This document shows positions 17,323-25,719 of a stretch of 64,000 bases of DNA, one piece after another; position 1 is the first letter of the stretch, and each line of letters opens with the position of its first letter. Origin of the DNA: Pseudomonas fluorescens (GTDB lineage Bacteria; Pseudomonadota; Gammaproteobacteria; Pseudomonadales; Pseudomonadaceae). Location: the NCBI RefSeq assembly GCF_040448305.1, contig NZ_CP148752.1, positions 3,100,001-3,164,000 on the forward strand. Direction: 5' to 3'. Made by a program: the position numbers and the translations under genes. A model generated the notes under the pieces. That model did not search any database, had not been told where the DNA came from, and saw only the letters and a list, made by a program, of their open reading frames with translations.

Positions 17323-17577
17323 ATCGAGCGACGTAAAGAGTGGTTCTACTTCACCGAAAACGAGTTGTCGCCGAGTAACATCACCGAGCGTACCTGGACA
17401 ATGGTGCCGATCAGTCAGGCGATCAACAAACTGATGCAGACCTACATCAAATACCCGCCACGCAAGATGCAAAGCATGACCTACGACGGGCCGATCGAGT
17501 TGTCCAAGTACCAGAAATTCCAGTCGGTACGGGAAGAAATGCAGAAGGAGGGCATTAACATCCAGATGCCTCAATGA
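17323..17577 (+). pseudogene. C-terminal relic of an arylsulfatase
   Basis: After an in-frame stop at 17320-17322 the frame reads EWFYFTENELSPSN, then TWTMVPISQAINKLMQTYIK, then YPPRKMQS and a tail ending EGINIQMPQ before a TGA. This matches my memory of the C-termini of bacterial arylsulfatases (YFTE..., TWTMVP..., YPPRKMQ). The N-terminal 450 or so residues, including the CxPxR active-site region, are missing, and the jump between the first and second blocks suggests an internal deletion. No start codon with a ribosome site exists. The rest of 17208-17322 is pqiA upstream sequence. Confidence 0.6.
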
Positions 17578-17583
17578 ATGTGC

Positions 17584-17607
17584 GCGGCGATCTCTAGAGG
17601 TCGCCGC
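17584..17607. terminator. Hairpin after the arylsulfatase relic
   Basis: GCGGCGA and TCGCCGC flank an internally palindromic CTCTAGAG, giving a long stem 7 bp after the relic's stop codon. It is probably the surviving terminator of the lost gene, though no T-run follows. Confidence 0.5.
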
Positions 17608-17630
17608 AGCCCCACCTGACCTGCCGGGAC

Positions 17631-17660
17631 GCCTGAAGCGAGGGACAACTCGCATCAGGC
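17631..17660. terminator. Hairpin downstream of the glutamylpolyamine oxidase gene
   Basis: GCCTGA and TCAGGC enclose a second stem GCGAG/CTCGC. It lies 10 bp past the oxidase stop on the minus strand and is a likely transcript 3'-end structure. Confidence 0.55.
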
Positions 17661-17669
17661 GCCCGGTGG

Positions 17670-18971
17670 TCAACCCAGCACTTCCCGCATCCGATACCAG
17701 AACATGCCAAGGGCCAGCAAGGGTGAACGCAGAGCGCGTCCGCCGGGGAAGGTCATGTGCGGCACGGCGCTGAACACGTCGAAGCCTTGGCTGTGGCCGG
17801 CATGGATCGCTTCGCCCAACAACTTCGCGCACCAGTGGGTCACGTTCAGGCCATGGCCGGAGTAACCCTGGGCGTAGAACACGTTCGGGTGCTGGCTCAG
17901 GCGCCCAACCTGGGGGAAGCGGTTGGCCGAGATGCCGATCTTGCCGCCCCACTGATAGTCGATGCGCACATCGGCCAGTTGCGGGAACACCTTGAGCATC
18001 TGCGGGCGCATGTAGGCGCTGATGTCCGAAGGATCGCGCCCGGAGTAATGGCAGGCACCGCCGAACAGCAAACGCCGGCCAGCCGAGAGCCGGTAGTAGT
18101 CCAGGCCGACCTTCTGGTCGCACAGCGCGAGGTTGTGCGGGATCAGTTTTGCAGCGGCGTCTTCCGACAACGGCTCGGTGGCGATGATGTAGCTGCCTGC
18201 CGGGAGTACTTTGCCGCTGAGCTTCGGTTCCAACTCTTCCAGGTGCGCGTTGCAGGCCAGCACCAACGTGCCTGCACTCACAGTGCCACCAGCGCAACGG
18301 ACCTGCACCGTGCTGCCATGGATCAACTCCAGCACCGGGCTTTGCTCGAAAATCCGCACCCCGAGGGACTCGGCAACTTGCGCTTCGCCAAGGACCAGGT
18401 TCAGCGGATGCAAATGCCCCGAGCCCATGTCCACCAGGCCGCCGGCGTACACACCGGAGTTCACTACCTGTTCACGGATCTGCTGCGGCGCGACCAGTCG
18501 GGTTTCAAAGGCATAACCGGACTCGATCAGTTCCACCTGCTCGGCCTTGAGCGCTTTGAACTGGGCAGGGGTATTGGCCAGTTCGCAGAAGCCCCAGCTC
18601 AGGTCGCAATCGATGCCGTGCTCGCGGATGCGCTTGGCCACGACTTGCACCGATTCGGTCCCGGCATGCTCCAGGTATTGCACGCCATCGGCGCCGATGT
18701 GCTTGGCGAAACTGCTGACGTCATGGCCGATACCACGAATCAACTGGCCACCGTTGCGCCCGCTGGCGCCCCAGCCAATTCGCCGGGCCTCCAGCAGGAC
18801 CACCGAGAGCCCGCGTTGGGCCAGTTCGATGGCGGTGTTGATGCCGGTGAAACCCGCGCCGACCACGCAGACATCGGCCGTAAGGTCCGAGGCCAGCGCG
18901 GGACGCTGCTTCATGCCTTTGGCAGACGCTGCGTAATAGGAGTGGGTGTGTTCCTTGGTGTACTGATTCAT
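17670..18971 (-). CDS. puuB: Gamma-glutamylputrescine oxidase-type FAD oxidoreductase
   Basis: This 433-residue DAO-fold flavoprotein has the dinucleotide motif ADVCVVGAGFTGINTAIELA near residues 30-50, followed by GWGASGRNGGQL, the PuuB/ordL-family fingerprint. The C-terminal GYSGHGLN binds flavin. PuuB oxidises gamma-glutamyl-putrescine to the aldehyde with release of peroxide. The ATG at 18969-18971 overlaps the stop of the PotF-like gene (ATGA), and a glutamylpolyamine synthetase follows upstream, which supports a role in polyamine breakdown. Pseudomonas has several paralogues (PauB), so the exact amine is uncertain. Confidence 0.82.
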   Translation of the reverse strand: MNQYTKEHTHSYYAASAKGMKQRPALASDLTADVCVVGAGFTGINTAIELAQRGLSVVLLEARRIGWGASGRNGGQLIRGIGHDVSSFAKHIGADGVQYLEHAGTESVQVVAKRIREHGIDCDLSWGFCELANTPAQFKALKAEQVELIESGYAFETRLVAPQQIREQVVNSGVYAGGLVDMGSGHLHPLNLVLGEAQVAESLGVRIFEQSPVLELIHGSTVQVRCAGGTVSAGTLVLACNAHLEELEPKLSGKVLPAGSYIIATEPLSEDAAAKLIPHNLALCDQKVGLDYYRLSAGRRLLFGGACHYSGRDPSDISAYMRPQMLKVFPQLADVRIDYQWGGKIGISANRFPQVGRLSQHPNVFYAQGYSGHGLNVTHWCAKLLGEAIHAGHSQGFDVFSAVPHMTFPGGRALRSPLLALGMFWYRMREVLG

Positions 18972-20056
18972 TTGTTGGACTTCACTTTGCTCCACGAGCG
19001 GGTCATCAGGCGCATGATCGACTGCGACGGCGTGGTGGAGATGTAGAGTTTGTCGAGGACTTCCTGGGACGGATAAACCTCGGGGTTGCTGACCAGCTCA
19101 GGGTCCATGTACTGCTTGGCGGCCGGATTCGGGTTGGCGTAGCCGACCGACTCGCTGACCTTGGCAATCACTTGCGGGTCCAGCAGGTAGTTGATGAAGG
19201 TGTGAGCTTCTTTTGGATTGCTGGCGTCGGCGGGGATGGCCAACAAGTCGAACCACAGGTTGGCGCCTTCCTTGGGAATGGCGTAGGCAATGTTCACGCC
19301 GTTCTTGGCTTCCTTGGCACGGTTGGCGGCCTGGAACACGTCACCCGAGTAACCGAACGCCACGCAGATGTCGCCGTTGGCCAGGTCCGAGACGTACTTG
19401 GAGGAGTGGAAGTAGGTGATGTAAGGGCGGATCTGCAGCAGCTTGGCTTCGGCCTTTTTGTAGTCCTCGACACTTTCGCTGCGTGGGTCCATGCCCATGT
19501 AGTTGAGCATCGCCGGGAACACTTCGTCCGCCGAGTCCATCATCGACACGCCGCAGGCGCTGAGCTTCTTGATGTTTTCCGGTTCGAACAGCACGGCCCA
19601 GGAATCGATCTTGTCGATGCCTAGCACTTGCTTGACCTTGTCGACGTTATAGCCGATGCCGTTGGTGCCCCACAGGTACGGCACCGAGTGCGAGTTGCCC
19701 GGATCGTTCTTCTCCAGCAGCGCCAGCAATTTCGGGTCGAGGTTCTTGACGTTCGGCAGTTGCTCGCGATCGAGCTTGAGGAATGCGCCGGCCTTTACCT
19801 GGCGGGCGAGGAAGTGGTTGGACGGCACCACCACGTCATACCCGGTACGACCGGCAAGCAGTTTGCCTTCCAGGGTTTCGTTGGAATCGAATACGTCGTA
19901 GATCACCTTGATCCCGGTCTTGGCCTGGAAGTCGGCGAGGGTGGTTTCGCCGATGTAGTCGGTCCAGTTGTAGACGCTGACCTGGGGTTGGGCCTGAACA
20001 CCGGCGCTGAACACTGCTGCCAGCGCGACCGGAACCATGGATTTCAATAGACGCAT
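18968..20056 (-). CDS. Polyamine ABC transporter substrate-binding protein (PotF/SpuD-like)
   Basis: This 362-residue periplasmic protein has a signal peptide ending near GVQAQ. It carries PotF-family blocks: VYNWTDYIGETTLADFQAKTGI, DVFDSNETLEGKLLAGRTGYDVVVPSN, and VPYLWGTNGIGYN. PotF and SpuD bind putrescine; SpuE binds spermidine. No permease or ATPase genes are adjacent, so it must feed a transporter encoded elsewhere, or sequester or sense amines. It is translationally coupled to the oxidase gene and lies downstream of the REP doublet separating it from the synthetase gene. Confidence 0.85.
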   Translation of the reverse strand: MRLLKSMVPVALAAVFSAGVQAQPQVSVYNWTDYIGETTLADFQAKTGIKVIYDVFDSNETLEGKLLAGRTGYDVVVPSNHFLARQVKAGAFLKLDREQLPNVKNLDPKLLALLEKNDPGNSHSVPYLWGTNGIGYNVDKVKQVLGIDKIDSWAVLFEPENIKKLSACGVSMMDSADEVFPAMLNYMGMDPRSESVEDYKKAEAKLLQIRPYITYFHSSKYVSDLANGDICVAFGYSGDVFQAANRAKEAKNGVNIAYAIPKEGANLWFDLLAIPADASNPKEAHTFINYLLDPQVIAKVSESVGYANPNPAAKQYMDPELVSNPEVYPSQEVLDKLYISTTPSQSIMRLMTRSWSKVKSNK

Positions 20057-20106
20057 ATCGATACCTTCTTGGAATTATTGGATTCTTTTTGGGTGTACTT
20101 CCTCAC

Positions 20107-20197
20107 TGTGGGAGCGAGCTTGCTCGCGATGGCGGCCTGTCAGCCAACATGAATGTTGAATGTACTGACGCCATCGCGAGCAAGCTCGCTCCCACAG
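20107..20197. repeat. REP doublet, spacer family B
   Basis: TGTGGGAGCGAGCTTGCTCG...CGAGCAAGCTCGCTCCCACA in inverted orientation. The spacer contains a CAGCCAAC...ATGTTGAATGT segment shared with the doublets near 34.0, 43.5 and 44.4 kb. Confidence 0.9.
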
Positions 20198-20230
20198 GGG
20201 ATGTGTGATCACATGCGGGAGCCAGGTTTT

Positions 20231-21589
20231 TCAGACGCTGAGCATCAGGAACTCACGTTCCCACGAACTGATCACCCGCTTGAAGTTCTCGTGCTCGGCG
20301 CGTTTGACCGCGACATAGCCCCGCACGAACTTGCTGCCCAGGTAGCGGCTGATGGTGTCGCATTCCTCCATCTGGGTCAGGGCGTCCTCGATGGTGATCG
20401 GCAGGCGCAGGTTGCGACGCTCATAGGCGCGGCCCTGTACCGCTGCGCTCGGCTCGATGCGCTCGACCATGCCCAGGTAACCGCACAGCAGGCTGGCGGC
20501 GATGGCCAGGTACGGGTTGGCATCGGCACCCGGCAAGCGGTTTTCCACGCGCATGGCGTCCGGGCTGGAAGTCGGTACGCGCAGGCCGACGGTGCGGTTT
20601 TCTTCGCCCCATTCGACGTTCACCGGTGCCGAGGTGTCCGGCAGGAAGCGGCGGAACGAGTTGACGTTCGGCGCGAACATCGGCAGCACTTTCGGGATGT
20701 ACTTCTGCAGGCCGCCAATGTGGTGCAGGAACAGCTCGCTCATGTTGCCATCGGCATCGGCGAAGATCGGTTGGCCGGTGGCAATGTCCACCACGCTCTG
20801 GTGAAGGTGCATGGCGCTGCCCGGCTCGTCGCCGACCGGCTTGGCCATGAAGGTGGCGGCCACGTTGTGCTTGAGCGCCGCTTCACGCATGGTGCGCTTG
20901 AACACTGTGATCTGGTCCGCCAGGTCCAGGGCGTTGCCATGACGGAAGTTGATTTCCATCTGCGCCGGGCCGTCTTCGTGGATCAGCGTGTCGAGGTCCA
21001 GACCTTGCAGTTCGCACCAGTCGTAGACGTCTTCGAACAGCGGGTCGAATTCGTTGGCCGCGTCGATGGAGAACGATTGACGACCGCTTTCGGCACGGCC
21101 CGAACGGCCCATCGGCGCCTTGAGCGGCAGGTCCGGGTCTTCGCAGCGCTGGGTCAGGTAGAACTCCATTTCCGGCGCGACGATCGGCCGCCAGCCTTTG
21201 TCGGTGTACAACTGCAGGACTTTCTTCAGCACGTTGCGCGGCGACAGTTCGATCGGGTTGCCGAACTTGTCGAAGGTGTCGTGGATCACGATGGCGGTCG
21301 GCTCGATGGCCCATGGCACCACGTAGACGGCGTCGGCGTCCGGCTTGCAGACCATGTCGATATCGGCCGGGTCGAGCAGGTCGTAGTAGATGTCGTCGTC
21401 GACAAAGTCCCCGGTTACCGTTTGCAACAACACACTTTCCGGCAGGCGCATGCCTCGCTCATGCAGGAACTTGTTGGTGGGTGCGATTTTGCCGCGTGCA
21501 ATGCCGGTCAGATCGCTGACGACGCACTCGACTTCGGTAATCTTGTGATCTTTCAGCCAAGTGAACAGCTGATCGAAAGGGACATTCAT
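20231..21589 (-). CDS. puuA: Gamma-glutamylpolyamine synthetase (glutamine synthetase family)
   Basis: This 452-residue enzyme belongs to the GS-like PuuA/SpuI/PauA group, which ligates glutamate to putrescine or another amine using ATP. It has the expected blocks: ISDLTGIARGK-like VVSDLTGIARGKIAP near residue 25, APEMEFYLTQ (metal ligands), EDGPAQMEINFRHG, GSAMHLHQS, and RVENRLPGADANPYLA near the C-terminus. I chose the ATG at 21587-21589 with GAGGT 6 nt upstream. It sits beside a glutamylpolyamine oxidase and binding protein, so polyamine catabolism is the likely role. Which amine is used cannot be read from sequence; Pseudomonas encodes several paralogues with different preferences. Confidence 0.88.
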   Translation of the reverse strand: MNVPFDQLFTWLKDHKITEVECVVSDLTGIARGKIAPTNKFLHERGMRLPESVLLQTVTGDFVDDDIYYDLLDPADIDMVCKPDADAVYVVPWAIEPTAIVIHDTFDKFGNPIELSPRNVLKKVLQLYTDKGWRPIVAPEMEFYLTQRCEDPDLPLKAPMGRSGRAESGRQSFSIDAANEFDPLFEDVYDWCELQGLDLDTLIHEDGPAQMEINFRHGNALDLADQITVFKRTMREAALKHNVAATFMAKPVGDEPGSAMHLHQSVVDIATGQPIFADADGNMSELFLHHIGGLQKYIPKVLPMFAPNVNSFRRFLPDTSAPVNVEWGEENRTVGLRVPTSSPDAMRVENRLPGADANPYLAIAASLLCGYLGMVERIEPSAAVQGRAYERRNLRLPITIEDALTQMEECDTISRYLGSKFVRGYVAVKRAEHENFKRVISSWEREFLMLSV

Positions 21590-21751
21590 AAAGACCTCGT
21601 TATTGGTTTTATTAACGCCAGGAGAGACCGGTTTCATCCGCCGGACACTTCCCCTGTAGCGCGTTGACGACTATCTTGTGCGAGCCTTGCGGTTCCATCT
21701 ATCCACTTTAAGCAGCACAAAGCGCACCAAAAGAGTGCGTAAGGTCGCCCC

Positions 21752-22684
21752 ATGACAGGTTCCACTTCCCTTCAGGTCCAAGCGTTCAACACCGCCGATG
21801 TCGCCGAGCAAATCCGTGCCACGCCGGGCTGGGTGCAGCAATACCAGCAGATGTCGCCGGGGCACTTCGCAGGCCTGGTGCGTTATCTGGATCTGCAGGG
21901 CGTGGAAATTTACGAAGAGTCGATGAACACCCGGGTCGAGCAGAATTTCAGCGCGCCCCAGGGCTCGTTGTCGTTCTGTTTCGATCGCGGCGACAACGCG
22001 CTGTACCTGTTGAATGGCGAGAGCCGCAACATCTGGATCACCCCGGAGAACTATCAGGAAATCGCCGTGGTGTTCGGGCCGGAGTTTGTAAAGCGCCACA
22101 GTCTCGACATCGCCAGGCTTGAAGGGCTGTTCATGGCACCGCTCAACTCCCAGCAGAACGCGCTGTTCTGCCGTTGGCTCAGCGGGACCTTGACGCGGCT
22201 GTCGCAGACTTTCGATCCACCGAGCCGCGAAGCGCTGACCCAGCAACTGCTGGAGGACTGCCTGTTCATCCTCGACAACGCCTGTGTCGGCCTCGACCAA
22301 GGGGCCTTGCAGCGTCGGGCCGGGGAGCGGGCGATCATGAAGCGGGTAGGGGAATGGGCCGCGGACACCCCGGAAGAACACCTCAACCTGCTGGAGTTGT
22401 CCCAGGTCGCGGGGGTTTCATTGCGCCAGTTGCAGCATGCGTTCAAGACCTACACCGGCATGGCGCCGACCCAATGGCTGCGCCTGCGCCGACTCAACAG
22501 CGCCCGCCGCGAACTGCTCAGCCGCACGCCCACGCAAACCACCGTGGCCGAAGTGGCGATGCATTGGTCGTTCTGGCATCTGGGGCGGTTTTCCAGCAGC
22601 TACCGCGCGTTGTTCAACGAGCTGCCGAGCGACACCCTCAAGCGTGCGAGTACCACTCAGGCAAGCGGTCGCAGCCGACGTTAG
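21752..22684 (+). CDS. AraC-family regulator (EutR/cupin-less type)
   Basis: This 310-residue protein is divergent from the synthetase gene. The C-terminal 90 residues form the AraC DNA-binding domain (LLELSQVAGVSLRQLQHAFK, then YTGMAPTQWLRLRRLNSAR, then VAEVAMHWSFWHLGRFSSSY). The N-terminal part lacks a clear cupin and resembles EutR-like regulators that respond to small amines. AAGG 7 nt upstream supports the ATG at 21752. Its stop overlaps the convergent XRE gene by 4 bp. Likely controls the amine genes on its left; a short inverted repeat CGCAC-N7-GTGCG (21723-21739) just upstream is a possible site. Confidence 0.82.
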   Translation: MTGSTSLQVQAFNTADVAEQIRATPGWVQQYQQMSPGHFAGLVRYLDLQGVEIYEESMNTRVEQNFSAPQGSLSFCFDRGDNALYLLNGESRNIWITPENYQEIAVVFGPEFVKRHSLDIARLEGLFMAPLNSQQNALFCRWLSGTLTRLSQTFDPPSREALTQQLLEDCLFILDNACVGLDQGALQRRAGERAIMKRVGEWAADTPEEHLNLLELSQVAGVSLRQLQHAFKTYTGMAPTQWLRLRRLNSARRELLSRTPTQTTVAEVAMHWSFWHLGRFSSSYRALFNELPSDTLKRASTTQASGRSRR

Positions 22685-23268
22685 AACGTCGGTGGCGTAA
22701 TTACCCAGATCACCACTGCATCGACATCGCCGGGGTTGCCATAGCGGTGCGGTTCCTGGCTGGAAAAGCTGAAGCTATCGCCTTCATTGAGCTGGAAATG
22801 GCGCTCGCCGACCCACAACTCGAAACTCCCCGAGAGCAAGTAGCCGGCCTCTTCACCGTCGTGGCTGTAGCTTTGCTGGCTGTAGGTGCCGGGCGGGAAA
22901 CGCGAGTGGAGCATTTCCAGTTGGCGGTTGGCTTGCGGGGTCAGCAACTGGTCGACGATGCCGTCTTCGTAATGCACGTTCAGGCGGCTGTTCTTGCGCA
23001 CCACGACGCCATCGTCTTCGGGCGCGGTGACCGCTTCACTGGCGAAGAACCATTGGATGGTGACGCCAAGGCTGCGGGCAATGTTGAACAGCGCCGGAAT
23101 CGACGGGTAGGCGAGGTTGCGTTCCAGCTGGCTGATGTAGCCGGCGGTGAGTTCGCTCTGTTGCGCCAGTTCCGCCAGGGTCATGCCCCGGCGCTTGCGC
23201 AGGCCGCGAATGCGCGTGCCGAGAAAATGCGGTTCGGCGGCGGGCTGGGACTTGCTATTGTTGCTCAT
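22681..23268 (-). CDS. XRE-cupin transcriptional regulator (PuuR-like)
   Basis: This 195-residue protein combines an N-terminal helix-turn-helix (TRIRGLRKRRGMTLAELAQQ, TAGYISQLERNLAYPSIPAL) with a C-terminal cupin (about 115-190, SHDGEEAGYLLSGSFELWV, FSFSSQEPHRYGNPG). The layout matches E. coli PuuR, the repressor of putrescine genes. The ATG at 23266-23268 has a plausible start context. It is surrounded by amine genes, so polyamine-responsive repression is a reasonable inference. It converges with the AraC gene and is separated from the oxidoreductase gene on its right by a REP doublet. Confidence 0.85.
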   Translation of the reverse strand: MSNNSKSQPAAEPHFLGTRIRGLRKRRGMTLAELAQQSELTAGYISQLERNLAYPSIPALFNIARSLGVTIQWFFASEAVTAPEDDGVVVRKNSRLNVHYEDGIVDQLLTPQANRQLEMLHSRFPPGTYSQQSYSHDGEEAGYLLSGSFELWVGERHFQLNEGDSFSFSSQEPHRYGNPGDVDAVVIWVITPPTF

Positions 23269-23303
23269 GGAAAATTCCGAACCGGGAAGGGGCCACATCC
23301 CCC

Positions 23304-23403
23304 TGTAGGAGCGAGCCTGCTCGCGATGGTCGTTAACGATAACGCTGGAAGCCTGACACCCAGCGGTGTTCTCGGGTTCATCGCGAGCAGGCTCGCTCCT
23401 ACA
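23304..23403. repeat. REP doublet, spacer family A
   Basis: TGTAGGAGCGAGCCTGCTCG and its inverted partner. The spacer CGTTAACGATAACGCTGG...TGACACCC...GTGTTCTC is shared with the doublets at 25.4 and 50.8 kb, and in part at 51.9 kb. Confidence 0.9.
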
Positions 23404-23444
23404 GGGGCGGTGTTAGCCGTTAAAGCCCCGGAGTATAAACAGCC

Positions 23445-25406
23445 TTAAAGCTCCCACGCGACTTTCAGTCCTTCATAAATCGCTTCTTCGGCGGTACGCG
23501 GCGCCAGGCAGTCGCCGATGCGGCGAAACTCCACCAGCCCTTGCAACTCAGCGCCCAGGGTATCCACCGGTTGATGGCCCTGGCACAGCACCAGCGTATC
23601 GATGTTCTCCATCAGCATCGGTTCGCCACTGGCGGTGTGTTGCAGGTACACCGTGTTGTCATCGCAGCCATACAGCCGCGCGTAGGGCGTGATCGGCACG
23701 CCCAGCTTATGCAGCTCGCCGGCCAGTTGATCGCGTACGTACAGCGGCAGGTTTTCCCCGCAATGGGTGCCGTTGACCGCCAGTTGCACCTGGTGCCCGG
23801 CGCGGACCAGGCGTTCGGCGATGCCTGGGCCGATCCAGTCGCAACGCCAGTCGACCACCACCACCGAACGGCCGATCCGTACTTCATCGCGCAGCACTTG
23901 CCAGGCATCCACCACCTGCAATTCACCGCCGCGCTCGAAGGGCGGCCAGTAGGGCTCGGCTCCGGTAGCGACGATCACCACGTGCGGTTTTTCCTGCTCC
24001 ACCAGTGCCCGGTCGACCCGGGTATTGCGCACCACGCGCACGCCGGCCAGTTGCATTTCCCGTTGCAGGTTGGTGCTGGCACCGCCGAATTCGCTGCGCC
24101 GTGGCAGCAGTTGCGCGAGCAACACCTGACCACCCAGTTGCGAACTGGCTTCGTACAGCGTCACCTCATGGCCGCGCTGGGCCGCGACGGTGGCGGCTTT
24201 CATCCCGGCCGGACCACCGCCGGCAATCATGATGCGTTTGCGCCGTGGCGCTTGTCGGCGTTCGCCGAAGATCAGTTCGCGCCCGGTTTCCGGGTGCTGA
24301 ATGCAGGAAATCGGCAAGCCCTTGTGGAAGTGGCCGATGCACGCCTGATTGCAGGCAATGCACGCCCGCACGTCTTCGACGCGGCCGGTGTCGGTCTTGT
24401 TGGGCATTTGCGGATCGCAGATCAGCGCCCGGGTCATGCCGCACACATCGGCCTGGCCGCGAGCCAGAATCAGCTCGGCTTCCTGGGGCTGGTTGATGCG
24501 CCCGGTGACGAACAGCGGAATGTTCAAACCGGCCTTGAACGTCCCGGCTTCTTTAGCCAGGTACGCCGCTTCGATCGCCATCGGCGGCACGATGTGCACC
24601 GCGCCGCCAAGGGATGCCGAAGTGCCGGCGACGATATGCACGTAATCGAGCTGCGCTTGCAGTAACTGCACGGCGGCCAGGGATTCGTCTTCGGTCAGGC
24701 CTTCCGGGTCGCGCTCGTCGGCGGAGATGCGCAGGCCGACGATGAACTGCTCGTCGGTCGCCTCGCGCACAGCGGCTATGACCTCGCGCAGAAAACGCAA
24801 ACGCTGTTCCAACCCGCCGTTGTAGCCATCGGTACGCCGGTTGACCCGCGGATTGATGAATTGCGCCGGCAGGTAACCGTGGCTGGCCACGACCTCGACG
24901 CCGTCGATGCCTGCCTGGTGCAGGCGGCGGGCGGCAGCGGCATAACCGGCGACGATCTCGTCGATCATGGCCTGGTCCAGCGCGCGGGGCATCACCCGGA
25001 AGCGTTCGTTGGGCACCGACGAGGCGGAGTAGGCCACCGCCAGCAGGCCATCGCTGGACTCCATGATCTCCCGCCCCGGATGGAACACCTGGGACAACAC
25101 CACGGTGCCGTGGGCGTGGCAGGTTTGCGCCAGTTTGCGGTAGCCCTCGATGCACGCGTCGTCGGTGGCCATCAGCACGTGGGAGGTGTAGCGCGCACTG
25201 TCATGCACGCCGGCCACTTGCAGCACGATCAACCCGGCACCGCCTTCGGCACGCGCCCGGTGATAGGCGATCAATTGTTCATTGACCAGGTTGTCGGTGG
25301 GCATCGAGGTGTCGTGTCCGCTGGACATGATGCGGTTCTTCAGGCGCTTGCCACGGATCTCCAGGGGTTCGAACAGGTGCGCGAAGGCGGGTGTCGAGGT
25401 CGGCAT
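23445..25406 (-). CDS. NADH:flavin oxidoreductase / N-demethylase (TMADH and dienoyl-CoA reductase family)
   Basis: This 653-residue protein fuses an N-terminal Old Yellow Enzyme barrel (FEPLEIRGKRLKNRIMSSGHD; GIDGVEVVASHGYLPAQFINP; NRRTDGYNGG) to a 4Fe-4S motif (CIACNQACIGH...SC) and a C-terminal FAD/NAD domain (IMIAGGGPAGMKAATVAAQRG). Family members include trimethylamine dehydrogenase, 2,4-dienoyl-CoA reductase and N-methylproline (stachydrine) demethylase. Absence of neighbouring beta-oxidation genes and the amine-rich context favour an N-methylated amine substrate, but this is inference. It is divergent from a solute-binding-protein and aldolase pair, with a REP doublet and an AT-rich inverted repeat in between. 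Confidence 0.75.
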   Translation of the reverse strand: MPTSTPAFAHLFEPLEIRGKRLKNRIMSSGHDTSMPTDNLVNEQLIAYHRARAEGGAGLIVLQVAGVHDSARYTSHVLMATDDACIEGYRKLAQTCHAHGTVVLSQVFHPGREIMESSDGLLAVAYSASSVPNERFRVMPRALDQAMIDEIVAGYAAAARRLHQAGIDGVEVVASHGYLPAQFINPRVNRRTDGYNGGLEQRLRFLREVIAAVREATDEQFIVGLRISADERDPEGLTEDESLAAVQLLQAQLDYVHIVAGTSASLGGAVHIVPPMAIEAAYLAKEAGTFKAGLNIPLFVTGRINQPQEAELILARGQADVCGMTRALICDPQMPNKTDTGRVEDVRACIACNQACIGHFHKGLPISCIQHPETGRELIFGERRQAPRRKRIMIAGGGPAGMKAATVAAQRGHEVTLYEASSQLGGQVLLAQLLPRRSEFGGASTNLQREMQLAGVRVVRNTRVDRALVEQEKPHVVIVATGAEPYWPPFERGGELQVVDAWQVLRDEVRIGRSVVVVDWRCDWIGPGIAERLVRAGHQVQLAVNGTHCGENLPLYVRDQLAGELHKLGVPITPYARLYGCDDNTVYLQHTASGEPMLMENIDTLVLCQGHQPVDTLGAELQGLVEFRRIGDCLAPRTAEEAIYEGLKVAWEL

Positions 25407-25433
25407 GGTGCGGGTACTCCAGGCTGGCTGACC

Positions 25434-25535
25434 TGTGTAGGAGCGAGCATGCTCGCGATGGTCGTCAACGATAACGCTGGGTATCTGACACCCCGCGGCG
25501 TTCTCAGGTCCATCGCGAGCAGGCTCGCTCCTACA
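25434..25535. repeat. REP doublet, spacer family A
   Basis: GTGTAGGAGCGAGCATGCTC...GAGCAGGCTCGCTCCTACAG. Spacer of the CAACGATAACGCTGGG...TGACACCCCGCGG...CTCAGGTC type. It lies between divergent transcription units. Confidence 0.9.
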
Positions 25536-25582
25536 GAGGCATCAGGTTTCGTTGTAATTATTGCGCTATAGAAATTTACCTT

Positions 25583-25611
25583 CAGTAAAAAATCAACTTG
25601 TTTTTTTACTG
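25583..25611. promoter_or_regulatory. AT-rich inverted repeat, candidate operator
   Basis: CAGTAAAAAA and TTTTTTACTG are perfect inverted arms around a 9-nt centre. An additional TTTAC-N5-GTAAA (25575-25589) overlaps the left arm, so the same half-site occurs three times. It lies between the divergent oxidoreductase and binding-protein genes and may be bound by the XRE-cupin regulator. No regulator is proven. The remaining sequence to 25719 is a GC-rich leader without a gene. Confidence 0.45.
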
Positions 25612-25719
25612 TGGCGTGGAGTAGTTTCGTCTCGAGCCCGCTCCCGGGCCGAACCTCACAACAATAAAAAAGGGCTGCGCGGGCCTTGGGTCCCGTGGCA
25701 CCTGCAAGAGGAACCACTG

